Assembly: GCA_029262035.1 (NCBI GenBank)
Contig: JAJDAE010000104.1
Location: 1 to 33,321 of the forward strand
Direction: 5' to 3'
DNA length: 33,321 nucleotides
Source of the DNA: Candidatus Zhuqueibacterota bacterium
GTDB lineage: Bacteria; Zhuqueibacterota; Zhuqueibacteria; Oceanimicrobiales; Oceanimicrobiaceae
Below, in pieces: positions 1 to 7,040 of this stretch. Each line of letters opens with the position of its first letter. Position 1 is the stretch's first letter. The notes below the pieces were generated by a model. That model was not told the DNA's origin. It did no database searches and was given only the letters and a program-made list of their open reading frames with translations. Made by a program: the position numbers and the translations under genes.

Positions 1-110
1 CCGACAAATACTGTAAATAAAAACCAGTATGGGTTTACAAAGTGACCTAGAGCCAGGCTGATTAATATAAAGCTGCCGGCAAATGCGCGAATTGTGTTTT
101 CCATTGTCAT
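1..110 (-). CDS. DUF2892-type small inner-membrane protein, N-terminal part (cut by window edge)
   Basis: Reading leftwards from an ATG at 110, 36 codons are open to the window edge. They include a hydrophobic stretch with the segments SFILISLALG and NPYWFLFTVFVG, which match the first half of DUF2892 proteins (small two-helix membrane proteins, YgaP-tail-like). An AAAGGA site lies about 8 bases before ATG 110, so I prefer that start to the in-frame ATG at 104. The family is thought to sit in the inner membrane and is often found with rhodanese or sulfur genes; its biochemical role is unclear. It is divergent from hutU, so the 219-bp gap must hold both promoters. The C-terminal half lies outside the window. 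Confidence 0.7.
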   Translation of the reverse strand, partial: MTMENTIRAFAGSFILISLALGHFVNPYWFLFTVFV

Positions 111-329
111 AATTATATCCTTTTAGTTTGTTTGATTTTTGGAGTTGGATGCAGGAGATTGCAAAAGGATGCAAAAATTGTTGAAGGGCAAGGCAATATT
201 TAGATGGCCTTGATTACTTTTGAGAAACATGAATTTAGTATTTGAAGTTTTGTAAAAAGTTTAGTTCCTTGCAAAGTGACTATGTGTACTCGAACCCTTG
301 AACTCAATCGTCAATGGAGACGTTAAAAA

Positions 330-2000
330 ATGAATGCTTCAGATTTTATCCAGCAATATGCAAATCATCCTAATTGCAAAGCGCCGACCGGTGATCAGCT
401 ACATGCCAAATCCTGGCAAACGGAAGCCCCGTTGCGGATGCTTCTTAATAATCTTGATGCAGAAGTGGCAGAGGACCCGAGCAAATTAGTCGTTTATGGC
501 GGCACCGGACAAGCGGCACGTAATCCCGAAGCTCTAAAAAAAATCATTGAGTTATTACTGGAACTGGCAGACGATCAGAGTCTCCTGGTACAGTCGGGGA
601 AACCGGTTGGAATTATTCCCACGCATCCGGAAGCGCCGCGTGTGCTCATCGCCAATAGCAACCTGGTACCCAATTGGGCAAACTGGGAACACTTTAACGA
701 GTTGCAGGAAAAAGGCCTGATGATGTACGGCCAGATGACCGCCGGCAGTTGGATTTACATTGGCAGCCAGGGAATTTTGCAAGGCACTTATGAAACTTTT
801 GCTGCCTGCGGTGATAAACATTTTGGTGGGAATTTACAGCACAAATTACTGGTTAGCGGCGGACTCGGCGGCATGGGTGGCGCACAACCCCTTGCGGCCA
901 CCATGGCAGGCGCTACATTTCTTGGAGTGGATGTCGACCCCGTTCGCATACAAAAAAGACTCGCCACCCGGTATATTGATAAAATAACGGACTCCTACGA
1001 AGAAGCCAGAGATTGGGCTCTACGCGCGAAAGAACAAGGCGAGGCGATTTCCATTGGGTTGGTTGCGGATATTGGCGATATTTTGAAGCGGCTTTTGGAA
1101 GATGAAATCATTCCCGATATTTTAACGGATCAGACTTCTGCGCACGATCCGATAAACGGCTACGTCCCAAATGGCCTGAGCCTGCAAGAAGCTGAAGAGC
1201 TCAGACAAACCAATCCACAGGATTACAAACAAAGATCGCTAAAAAGTATGGCGCGCCACGTAAGCCTTATGCTGGAAATGCAAAAACGCGGCAGCGTGAC
1301 GTTTGATTATGGCAACAATCTCCGCGAGTTTGCCAAACAAGGCGGCGAACAAAATGCTTTCGATTTTCCCGGATTTGTACCGGCCTATGTCCGTCCTTTA
1401 TTTTGTGAAGGGAAAGGCCCTTTTCGCTGGGCCGCGCTTTCGGGTAAACCTGAAGATATTTACGTAACCGATGAAGCCCTGAAAGAAGCCTTCCCGGAAA
1501 ATAAACGCTTGCTCAACTGGTTAAACGAGGCGCGTGCAAAAGTTGCTTTTCAAGGTCTGCCATGCAGAATTTGTTGGCTGGGTTTGGGCGAACGCCAGAA
1601 AGCCGGGTTGATTTTCAATGATTTAGTCCGAACAGGCAAAGTCAGCGCTCCGATTGTGATAGGCCGCGATCATCTCGACTGCGGCTCGGTGGCCTCCCCC
1701 AATCGCGAAACCGAAGGCATGAAAGACGGCAGCGATGCAGTCTCCGATTGGCCGCTGTTAAATTTAATGGGAAATGCCAGCGGCGGCGCCACCTGGATAT
1801 CCTTTCACCACGGTGGTGGCGTGGGCATGGGGTATTCGCAACATGCCGGCATGGTGGTTCTCGCCGATGGCACAGACCGTGCGGAAAGATGCCTGAAGCG
1901 GGTGCTGCACATCGATCCGGCGCTGGGCGTAATCCGGCACCAGGACGCGGGCTACGATATTGCCATTGAGAAAAGTAAAGAGTTTGGACTTGGGATTTAA
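330..2000 (+). CDS. hutU: Urocanate hydratase (HutU)
   Basis: Converts urocanate to 4-imidazolone-5-propionate, the second step of histidine breakdown, in the cytoplasm with tightly bound NAD+. The 556-aa length is normal for the family. The glycine-rich NAD-binding motif [13 protein letters not shown] lies near residue 177, and the conserved [10 protein letters not shown] segment carries Cys415, equivalent to the catalytic cysteine of characterised urocanases. The C-terminal block with GNASGGATW and [15 protein letters not shown] is also family-typical. The ATG at 330 follows a GGAGA about 9 bases upstream. It is the first gene of a hut cluster with hutI and hutG downstream, but a toxin-antitoxin pair and a decayed gene fragment separate it from hutI. 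No frameshift or missing key residue was seen. Confidence 0.97.
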   Translation: MNASDFIQQYANHPNCKAPTGDQLHAKSWQTEAPLRMLLNNLDAEVAEDPSKLVVYGGTGQAARNPEALKKIIELLLELADDQSLLVQSGKPVGIIPTHPEAPRVLIANSNLVPNWANWEHFNELQEKGLMMYGQMTAGSWIYIGSQGILQGTYETFAACGDKHFGGNLQHKLLVSGGLGGMGGAQPLAATMAGATFLGVDVDPVRIQKRLATRYIDKITDSYEEARDWALRAKEQGEAISIGLVADIGDILKRLLEDEIIPDILTDQTSAHDPINGYVPNGLSLQEAEELRQTNPQDYKQRSLKSMARHVSLMLEMQKRGSVTFDYGNNLREFAKQGGEQNAFDFPGFVPAYVRPLFCEGKGPFRWAALSGKPEDIYVTDEALKEAFPENKRLLNWLNEARAKVAFQGLPCRICWLGLGERQKAGLIFNDLVRTGKVSAPIVIGRDHLDCGSVASPNRETEGMKDGSDAVSDWPLLNLMGNASGGATWISFHHGGGVGMGYSQHAGMVVLADGTDRAERCLKRVLHIDPALGVIRHQDAGYDIAIEKSKEFGLGI

Positions 2001-2041
2001 AATTTTTTGCAAATTCAATTATTGCGAAATGAATTAATTAC

Positions 2042-2087
2042 TTGAAAGTTAAGATAGTTTGTAGTATTCTGTAATACAATAAATTAC
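2042..2087 (+). promoter_or_regulatory. Likely promoter and operator of the RHH/RelE toxin-antitoxin pair
   Basis: TTGAAA at 2042-2047 and TATTCT at 2065-2070 are spaced by 17 bases and fit a sigma70-like promoter. The -10 region lies within a small palindrome, GTATT-CTGT-AATAC (2064-2077), followed by an overlapping GTAAT/ATTAC pair (2071-2075 and 2083-2087). Palindromes overlapping the -10 box upstream of an antitoxin gene fit autorepression by the ribbon-helix-helix antitoxin. A strong AAGGAG Shine-Dalgarno site follows at 2088-2093. Confidence 0.4.
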
Positions 2088-2099
2088 AAGGAGATACAG

Positions 2100-2318
2100 A
2101 TGAGTACAGCGCTTTCGGTACGTTTGCCTGAAAAGCTTGCAAAGGAACTTGAGCAATTATCAGGTGAAACGGAAAGACCAAAATCTTTCCATATTCAAAA
2201 AGCATTGGAAATGTACTTAGAGGGACGTGCAGACATGCAAATTGCCTTGGACAGATTAAATGATCCAACGGATTCAATTATCACAGCGGATGATATGAGA
2301 AAGCAACTTGGACTATAA
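2100..2318 (+). CDS. Ribbon-helix-helix (CopG/RelB-like) antitoxin
   Basis: A 72-aa protein beginning MSTALSVRLPEKLAKELEQL, the N-terminal beta strand plus helix of a ribbon-helix-helix DNA-binding domain. The segment RPKSFHIQKALEMYLE forms the second helix, and the acidic C-terminal tail (residues about 45-72) is where such antitoxins grip the toxin. It probably binds its own promoter as a dimer and neutralises the toxin encoded next. Strong AAGGAG site 6-7 bases before the ATG. The toxin start overlaps the last codons of this gene by 11 bases, so translation is coupled. It lies between hutU and hutI on the same strand. Confidence 0.85.
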   Translation: MSTALSVRLPEKLAKELEQLSGETERPKSFHIQKALEMYLEGRADMQIALDRLNDPTDSIITADDMRKQLGL

Positions 2319-2565
2319 AATTAGTTTTAAAAACTCTGTATCAAAAGATTTAAAAAAAATAAATAAGTCTACGACCAAAAATTTATTAGATCGAATTGAT
2401 ACGGAGCTTTCAATGAATGCGGAGAAAAATCCCATATTAAAAGGAAAGTTCGCAGGTTTAAGAAAATTTCGTGCGGGAGATTACCGTATAATTTATTCTA
2501 TTATAAAACCAGACACTGTTCTTATCTTACGTATTGCCCATCGAAAAGAAGTATATCGAAAGTAA
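2308..2565 (+). CDS. RelE/ParE-superfamily toxin (probable mRNA interferase)
   Basis: An 85-aa basic protein with the RelE/ParE pattern: an N-terminal strand (YKISFKNSVSKDLKKI), two helices, then LKGKFAGLRKFRAGDYRIIYSI and a last strand ending VLILRIAHRKEVYRK. The R-x-G-D-Y-R-I-I-Y block and the C-terminal IAHRK are typical of RelE-type ribosome-dependent endoribonucleases. The start must be the TTG at 2308, because an in-frame stop at 2296-2298 leaves no ATG upstream and the homology begins at once. It overlaps the antitoxin end by 11 bases. The pair interrupts the hut cluster and looks like an acquired module. Substrate preference cannot be read from sequence. Confidence 0.85.
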   Translation: MDYKISFKNSVSKDLKKINKSTTKNLLDRIDTELSMNAEKNPILKGKFAGLRKFRAGDYRIIYSIIKPDTVLILRIAHRKEVYRK

Positions 2566-2582
2566 ATGCATGCAAATCCTAA

Positions 2583-2740
2583 GAAAAAATCATACAATGC
2601 TACAATGAAGTGGCAGAAAGTTATGCCGCTGAGCTTTCAAAGAAATTTACTGGGTTCTGAAACCAAGCGGATAGTTTTTGTTTTCCATCTATTTCAGAGA
2701 CGAAACAATTCCTACCGAAAACCGACAATAATAAAAAAGT
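2583..2740 (+). pseudogene. Decayed N-terminal fragment of a class I SAM-dependent methyltransferase
   Basis: Codons from about 2583 to 2660 read EKIIQCYNEVAESYAAELSK, then KKFTGF and a stop. This closely resembles the opening helix of small class I methyltransferases (typically II-x-YYNEVAE-x-YA). There is no start codon in this frame after the TAA at 2580-2582. Downstream, conserved-looking pieces continue only by switching frame (about 2655-2710), and no SAM-binding glycine motif follows. I read it as a remnant in the 183-bp gap between the toxin gene and hutI. The assignment rests on pattern memory, so confidence is moderate. Confidence 0.4.
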
Positions 2741-2748
2741 AGTAAACC

Positions 2749-3996
2749 ATGACCCAACCTCAACACAAACTCATCGGCCCATTCAAACAAGTTGTAACAA
2801 TGGCCGGGCTGCCATTAAAAGGCGCACTGTCTGATGAAACGCTTCCAATAATCGAAGGTGAAACTGGAATTCTTGTAAGCGGACAACACATCGCACAAAT
2901 TGGAAAATACTCAGACTTGCGAAAGGAAGCTGGTGCCCTAAAAGCAGAAATCCATCATCTTGATGGCGATTACGTTTGCCTGCCGGGTTTTATCGACGCG
3001 CATACACATATCTGTTTTCACGGTTCGAGAGCCAGAGATTACGCATCACGAAACGCCGGTAAAGCCTATTTAGAAATTGCAAAAGCCGGTGGCGGTATCT
3101 GGGAATCTGTTACTAAAACCCGTAAAGCCAGCCAGCAAATCCTGGAAGCAGGAATTATTCAACGAGCGGGTCGGCATCTAAAAGAAGGCGTGACCACCAT
3201 CGAAATAAAAAGTGGTTACGGCCTGTCAGTCACAGACGAGTTGAAAATGCTGCGGGCGATTAAGGCCGCCGATAAATCGCACCCTGTGGATTTCGTTGCA
3301 ACCTGCCTTGCCGCCCACGTTAAGCCGCGAGATTTTGATGGCGAACAGGAAGTCTACCTCGAGCATATTTGTGAAAAGTTATTGCCGCTGGTGAAAAAAG
3401 AAAATCTGGCAAACCGGATAGATATTTTTATTGAGGACAGCGCGTTTTCGGTGGATGCCGCCAGAACATATCTCGCCAAAACAATAGAAATGGATTTTGA
3501 AATTACCATCCACGCCGACCAGTTTAATCCCGGCGGCAGTGCTTTGGCTGTGGAATTGGGTGCGGTCAGCGCCGATCATCTGGAGGCTAGCACTGAAAAG
3601 GAAATAACTATGTTGGCTAAAAGTGATGTCATTCCGGTAGCTTTACCCGGGGCATCAATCGGCATCGGTTGTGCCTTTACGCCCGGCAGAAAACTGTTAG
3701 ATGCGGGTGCCTCCCTCGCCATTGCCAGCGACTGGAATCCGGGCTCTGCGCCAATGGGCGATTTGATGGTGCAAGCAGCTATTTTAGGAGCCAGTGAAAA
3801 ACTGAGCAATGCCGAAGTTCTGGCTGGAATCACCTGCCGTGCCGCCGCCACCCTGCAACTGACCGATCGTGGAAAACTGGAATCTGGGGCGCTCGGTGAC
3901 CTGCTGGCTTTCCCCTGCGACCATTACAATGAAATATTCTGGCATCAGGGTAAACTCAGGCCTGAGAAAGTCTGGAAGAATGGCATGGTGGTCTGA
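2749..3996 (+). CDS. hutI: Imidazolonepropionase (HutI)
   Basis: Hydrolyses 4-imidazolone-5-propionate to N-formimino-L-glutamate, the third step of histidine degradation. It is a metal-dependent amidohydrolase of the TIM-barrel superfamily. The metal-binding DAHTH motif carries His85 and His87. The downstream blocks TTIEIKSGYGL, ITIHADQFNPGG, GAVSADHLE and ASDWNPGSAP correspond to the conserved substrate- and metal-binding segments of HutI. The 415-aa length is normal. The ATG at 2749 has only a weak upstream site. The next gene starts 28 bp later behind a good AAGGAG, so hutI and that gene are probably co-transcribed. Confidence 0.96.
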   Translation: MTQPQHKLIGPFKQVVTMAGLPLKGALSDETLPIIEGETGILVSGQHIAQIGKYSDLRKEAGALKAEIHHLDGDYVCLPGFIDAHTHICFHGSRARDYASRNAGKAYLEIAKAGGGIWESVTKTRKASQQILEAGIIQRAGRHLKEGVTTIEIKSGYGLSVTDELKMLRAIKAADKSHPVDFVATCLAAHVKPRDFDGEQEVYLEHICEKLLPLVKKENLANRIDIFIEDSAFSVDAARTYLAKTIEMDFEITIHADQFNPGGSALAVELGAVSADHLEASTEKEITMLAKSDVIPVALPGASIGIGCAFTPGRKLLDAGASLAIASDWNPGSAPMGDLMVQAAILGASEKLSNAEVLAGITCRAAATLQLTDRGKLESGALGDLLAFPCDHYNEIFWHQGKLRPEKVWKNGMVV

Positions 3997-4024
3997 CATT
4001 TCAAGATAAAAAAGGAGTTTTTGT

Positions 4025-4648
4025 ATGGGAGTTACAATCCATTTTCAGGGCACATTAAAAGATTCTAATCTTTTTGATCCACTCATTGAAGAACTGGTTG
4101 ATATTTCCGACACAATGAAATGGGAGTGGGAGGTTTTGGAGGAAGGATGGCCAAAACGTTCAACCGCAAAATTAAAAGATAAGATGCCTGCATTTGCCTT
4201 AAGAGGTATAAACATCAATTTACATCCGGATAGCGAAGAACTCTCGCTTTTTTTCGATACTACGGGAAGAATAAGCACCGCCATGAACCTGATTTTAGTG
4301 CGGGAGGGAAAAATTAAAGGGGAGGATTGCGGCAGTTTTGTCAAAACACAATTTGCGCCGCCCGATGTTCATATTTCCATCATAAAACTATTAAAATATT
4401 TGAAGAAGAGATATATCCCTGATTTGAAAGTGGTCGATGAAGGAGAATATTGGGAGACCGAAGACAGGGAACATTTGATTCGGAAGATGAATTTTCTCGA
4501 CGGAAAGATGGATATATTGGAAGGCGCTCTCTCAAATATTGAAATAGAAAATACTGAGGAGCTTTCCCGTGAACAACTGGCTGTTCGCCTGGCTCAAATA
4601 CTAAAAAGTAGATTGAAGGGGGGCGAGGGTCAGCAGCCAAAAGACTGA
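4025..4648 (+). CDS. Conserved-looking hypothetical protein within the hut cluster
   Basis: A 207-aa soluble, acidic protein beginning MGVTIHFQGTLKD, with no signal peptide or membrane segment. I do not recognise the family. It appears to have an N-terminal alpha/beta part (residues 1-120, with ALRGININLHPDSEELSLFFD looking like paired strands) and a helical, charged C-terminal half (about 120-200) that may form a coiled coil. AAGGAG 8 bases before the ATG is one of the best ribosome sites in this cluster. It lies 28 bp after hutI and 10 bp before hutG, so it is almost certainly in their operon. A role in histidine catabolism is suggested only by position. Confidence 0.8.
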   Translation: MGVTIHFQGTLKDSNLFDPLIEELVDISDTMKWEWEVLEEGWPKRSTAKLKDKMPAFALRGININLHPDSEELSLFFDTTGRISTAMNLILVREGKIKGEDCGSFVKTQFAPPDVHISIIKLLKYLKKRYIPDLKVVDEGEYWETEDREHLIRKMNFLDGKMDILEGALSNIEIENTEELSREQLAVRLAQILKSRLKGGEGQQPKD

Positions 4649-4658
4649 CCTGAAAACT

Positions 4659-5648
4659 ATGATGAAAGTACAGAAGGACTTTTACAAAAAGTCCGATCCG
4701 AATCTGTGGACAGGCCGTGCCGATAATGAGCCGAGCTATTGGCACCAAATCATCCGGTGCGTGGATTTGGCAAAAGAAGATTTTGGTTCGAATAAAACCG
4801 CTGAGAATAAATTCGCGCTTCTCGGCTATTACTGCGATGAAGGCGTAGCCAGAAACCAGGGACGACCCGGCGCGGCAAAAGGCCCGGATGCAATCCGAAA
4901 AATGTTAGGTCCTTTGCCGAACCACTTCCCCGGGGCGACAACTCTAATTGATGCTGGAAATATTTACTGCGTCGATCGTGATTTGGAAGGCGCGCATTCG
5001 GCGCTATCTGCCCGCGTAACCGGGTTACTGAACAAAGGCTTTTTCCCATTGCTCCTTGGCGGCGGCCATGATATTGCCTACGCCCATTACGCCGGAATTA
5101 AAAAACATGTGGGGTCTTCAAAAAAAATAGGCATCATTAATTTTGATGCTCATTTTGATATTCGCCCCGATGAAAATGGCAGAAACTCGGGAACGCCATT
5201 TTATCAGATTGCGCAGGAATGCAAGTCGAACGCCGAGCCGTTCAATTATTTTTGTCTCGGCATCCAGGGGCAATCCAATACAAAAGCACTGTTCAGCACG
5301 GCAAAAGAGCTTGGTGTGCACTATCTTAAAAATCACGATTTCGTGATGAGTAACTTCGGGGAAATACAGGAGCAGCTTGCTGTATTTCTTGAGCAGGTTG
5401 ATCATGTTTATCTCACCATCGACCTGGATGGCTTTTCCTCCGCTTATGCGCCGGGTGTGAGCGCCCCCTCGCCGTTCGGGTTCCAGCCGGATGTCGCTTG
5501 CGAAGTCACCAAATTACTTTGTAATTCCGGTAAACTCATCAGCGCGGATGTTGTTGAACTTAATCCGAATTTTGATTTGGATAATTGTACGGCAAGATTG
5601 GCAGCACGGTTGATTCATTTGGTTTCTTATCATTTGAGTACGAAGTGA
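4659..5648 (+). CDS. hutG: Formimidoylglutamase (HutG), arginase/ureohydrolase family
   Basis: Hydrolyses N-formimino-L-glutamate to glutamate and formamide, the last step of this hut route. The manganese ligands of the ureohydrolase fold are visible: His137 in GGGHDIAYAHYAG; Asp163, His165 and Asp167 in NFDAHFDIRP; and Asp255 and Asp257 in TIDLDGF. The following YAPGVSAPSPFG is typical of HutG. 329 aa is a normal length. The start is one of two adjacent ATGs (4659 or 4662). There is no clear Shine-Dalgarno site, and the gene follows the previous stop by 10 bp, which fits translational coupling. A diverged second copy of its last 68 codons lies at 7041-7250, so the 3' end may have been exchanged. 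Confidence 0.95.
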   Translation: MMKVQKDFYKKSDPNLWTGRADNEPSYWHQIIRCVDLAKEDFGSNKTAENKFALLGYYCDEGVARNQGRPGAAKGPDAIRKMLGPLPNHFPGATTLIDAGNIYCVDRDLEGAHSALSARVTGLLNKGFFPLLLGGGHDIAYAHYAGIKKHVGSSKKIGIINFDAHFDIRPDENGRNSGTPFYQIAQECKSNAEPFNYFCLGIQGQSNTKALFSTAKELGVHYLKNHDFVMSNFGEIQEQLAVFLEQVDHVYLTIDLDGFSSAYAPGVSAPSPFGFQPDVACEVTKLLCNSGKLISADVVELNPNFDLDNCTARLAARLIHLVSYHLSTK

Positions 5649-5736
5649 TTTTACTTTTAAGTTGAAGGTTCTGATGGTTTTGGAGAATAGGGGAGGAAGT
5701 GAAACCCTAAATCTGGTTTCGCTTACGATTGTATTT

Positions 5737-5755
5737 GGTGCGGTATGACCGCACC
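5737..5755. repeat. REP-like palindrome, copy 1 (GGTGCGGT-ATG-ACCGCACC)
   Basis: A perfect 8-bp-arm palindrome with a 3-base loop, followed by TAC. The reverse complement of this site plus its TAC flank matches the site at 6222-6244 apart from one extra base, so the two are inverted copies of one element. They flank a small membrane-protein gene. No T-run follows, so it is a repeat rather than an intrinsic terminator. Confidence 0.7.
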
Positions 5756-5891
5756 TACCCTGACTAATCCACAAAGCTCCTCTTCATCGTCGCTCGGTAA
5801 TACTGCTTCTAGTGATAATACAAATGTAAAAACAAATTTATGGAATATAAGATTTGGAAGAGGTGACAAATATGAAGTAGACAGTAAGTGA
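5745..5891 (+). CDS. Possible short ORF (48 aa) or C-terminal remnant beginning inside a palindromic repeat
   Basis: From the ATG in the loop of the palindrome at 5737-5755, the frame stays open for 48 codons. It gives a serine-rich start (NPQSSSSSSLGNTASSD) and a well-mixed, protein-like end (NLWNIRFGRGDKYEVDSK). The stop is 6 bp before the ATG of the next small gene, whose GAGGA site overlaps this gene's end, as in an operon. No ribosome site precedes the ATG. It may be the tail of a longer gene whose front was lost when the repeat inserted. I do not recognise a family. Confidence 0.3.
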   Translation: MTAPTLTNPQSSSSSSLGNTASSDNTNVKTNLWNIRFGRGDKYEVDSK

Positions 5892-5897
5892 GGAACA

Positions 5898-6113
5898 ATG
5901 AATATATCCGAAAAAGAAGTCTTTTATATCTGTATAAGCTTTGCTTGTGGGATGATTTTGTTATTATTTCGTGACAAGATTTTGCACTTTATTAACTCTG
6001 AAGCAACAGATACTCAAAATGAGGAAAGTAGTAATTCATTATTTCATGTCGGACTTATGTTTCTTTTTATATGCATAGTTGTTATCCTGCGATGGTTGTT
6101 TGGAGCTGAGTGA
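5898..6113 (+). CDS. Small two-helix membrane protein, unknown function
   Basis: A 71-aa protein with two hydrophobic segments, about residues 7-24 (VFYICISFACGMILLLF) and 48-67 (LFHVGLMFLFICIVVILRWL), joined by an acidic, glutamate- and serine-rich loop. Both helices are long enough to span the membrane. GAGGAACA precedes the ATG. It sits between two inverted copies of a palindromic repeat and near two toxin-antitoxin modules. No family is recognised. A type I toxin-like or holin-like peptide is conceivable, but nothing specific supports it. Confidence 0.55.
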   Translation: MNISEKEVFYICISFACGMILLLFRDKILHFINSEATDTQNEESSNSLFHVGLMFLFICIVVILRWLFGAE

Positions 6114-6221
6114 TTTACGTATTATATTTAGTTGAAGATTTGGAATTCCGGCGGAAATTTTAAAATTTATTGCTACTATTTTAATTTTTATTAAATTAAT
6201 TTGATAATTAAAAACAAAGAC

Positions 6222-6244
6222 AGTAGGATGCGGTCATACCGCAC
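6222..6244. repeat. REP-like palindrome, copy 2, inverted relative to copy 1
   Basis: Reads GTAGGATGCGGTCATACCGCACC, which is the reverse complement of copy 1 with its TAC flank plus one extra A. The core is TGCGGTCATACCGCA. Together the copies bracket about 470 bp holding the 5745-5891 ORF and the small membrane-protein gene. The rest of the 6114-6330 gap is very AT-rich, and I see no gene in it. Confidence 0.65.
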
Positions 6245-6330
6245 CAACTATAAACCTGTTCATTTTTTTGATTAGTTAGCCTGTTATTTTTAATTGTAAA
6301 ATTGGTTATAAACAATTATGTTTAGATGAC

Positions 6331-6462
6331 TAATTAATGTCTATCCGGAAAGTGCCTTCCTTTGTCATTCCCGCACGCTCTTAGCGGGAATCCACGCACG
6401 AAAAATGAATGGATTCCCGATGAAAACATTCGGGAATGACGATTGCGGATGGACACTAATTA
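6331..6462. mobile_element. MITE-like element with 17-bp terminal inverted repeats and nested hairpins
   Basis: The left end TAATTAATGTCTATCCG (6331-6347) pairs with the right end at 6446-6462, whose reverse complement is TAATTAGTGTCCATCCG: 15 of 17 match. Inside lie nested inverted repeats: GTCATTCCCG (6364-6373) with CGGGAATGAC (6431-6440), and GCGGGAATCCA (6384-6394) with TGGATTCCCG (6410-6419). At 132 bp with no coding capacity it fits a miniature inverted-repeat element. TA dinucleotides at both ends are compatible with a TA target duplication (IS630/mariner-type), which is inference. It ends 15 bp before the antitoxin start at 6478. Confidence 0.65.
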
Positions 6463-6477
6463 TAGTGGTTAAAAATT

Positions 6478-6720
6478 ATGAATTCCATAGAACTCAAAAA
6501 AAACTTCCATGACCTTATTGACAGTATAGACAATGAGAATCTGTTAGAAAACTTTTATGATCTTTTAAAAAACAGAACCTCGACCAATGAAGGAAAATTG
6601 TGGAAAAGGTTAACTCAACAAGATCAGGAAGAGTTGTTGCTGGCTCTGGAAGAAAGTGACAATCCTGAAAATTTGATAAGCCAGGATGAAATTAAAAATA
6701 AACATCAGAAATGGCTTTAA
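6478..6720 (+). CDS. Antitoxin-like protein of a ParE/RelE module
   Basis: An 80-aa, strongly acidic, helical protein (MNSIELKKNFHDLIDSI ... KNKHQKWL). It resembles the small addiction-module component proteins that precede ParE/RelE toxins: an N-terminal helix pair, then LTQQDQEELLLALEES and a short tail ending in KW. No DNA-binding domain is obvious. No clear ribosome site; the MITE-like element ends 15 bp upstream, so its transcription must start in or before that element. Its stop overlaps the toxin start by 10 bases (6711-6720). Confidence 0.65.
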   Translation: MNSIELKKNFHDLIDSIDNENLLENFYDLLKNRTSTNEGKLWKRLTQQDQEELLLALEESDNPENLISQDEIKNKHQKWL

Positions 6721-7006
6721 AAATATACTGGACTAAGCGGGCGGATAGAAAAGTTGATAGAATTATTGAGTATTTAACGGCAGAATGGGCGAAAGAGTCG
6801 CAACGCTATTCGTCAGGAAAGCTCATGATTTTCTGGATATTTTGTCAGACTTTCCAGAGATTGGAACAATCGAAAACAAAGAGAAGGGAATAAGAGGTTT
6901 TACAATCGTTAGGCAAGTAAATGTGTTTTATAAAATTAAAAACGACCATATTGTTTTGCTCGATTTTTTTGACAATCGTCAAAAACCAAAGAAGAAAAGA
7001 TTTTAG
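6711..7006 (+). pseudogene. ParE/RelE-type toxin gene broken by a one-base frameshift
   Basis: The first frame (from ATG 6711) gives MALKIYWTKRADRKVDRI and IEYLTAEW. The continuation, GERVATLFVRKAHDFLDILS, then FPEIGTI, GIRGFTIVRQVNVFYKI and HIVLLDFFDNRQKP, is in another frame (from about 6788 to the stop at 7006). Joined, they make a complete toxin of about 98 aa with the ParE layout. The break is at the GGG in AATGGGCGA (6784-6792); one extra G restores the frame. It is either a real disabling deletion or a homopolymer base-calling error. It overlaps the antitoxin gene by 10 bases. Confidence 0.75.
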
Positions 7007-7040
7007 ATGTTACCTGTCCGCTCATATTATTTGAGCTTGT

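Noticed and set aside
129-180. GATTGCAAAAGGATGCAAAA direct-repeat-like motif before hutU as a HutC-type operator
   Set aside because: The repeats are short and imperfect and do not match a palindromic HutC-like site. No regulator gene is nearby.
6711-7006. Programmed -1 frameshift making a full toxin
   Set aside because: No slippery heptamer and no clear downstream stem were seen. A missing G in a short run is simpler.
5649-7040. Classical integrative element using the hutG 3' end as attachment site
   Set aside because: No integrase or recombinase gene lies between the two tails. The tails are also far longer (about 200 bp) and more diverged than att repeats.
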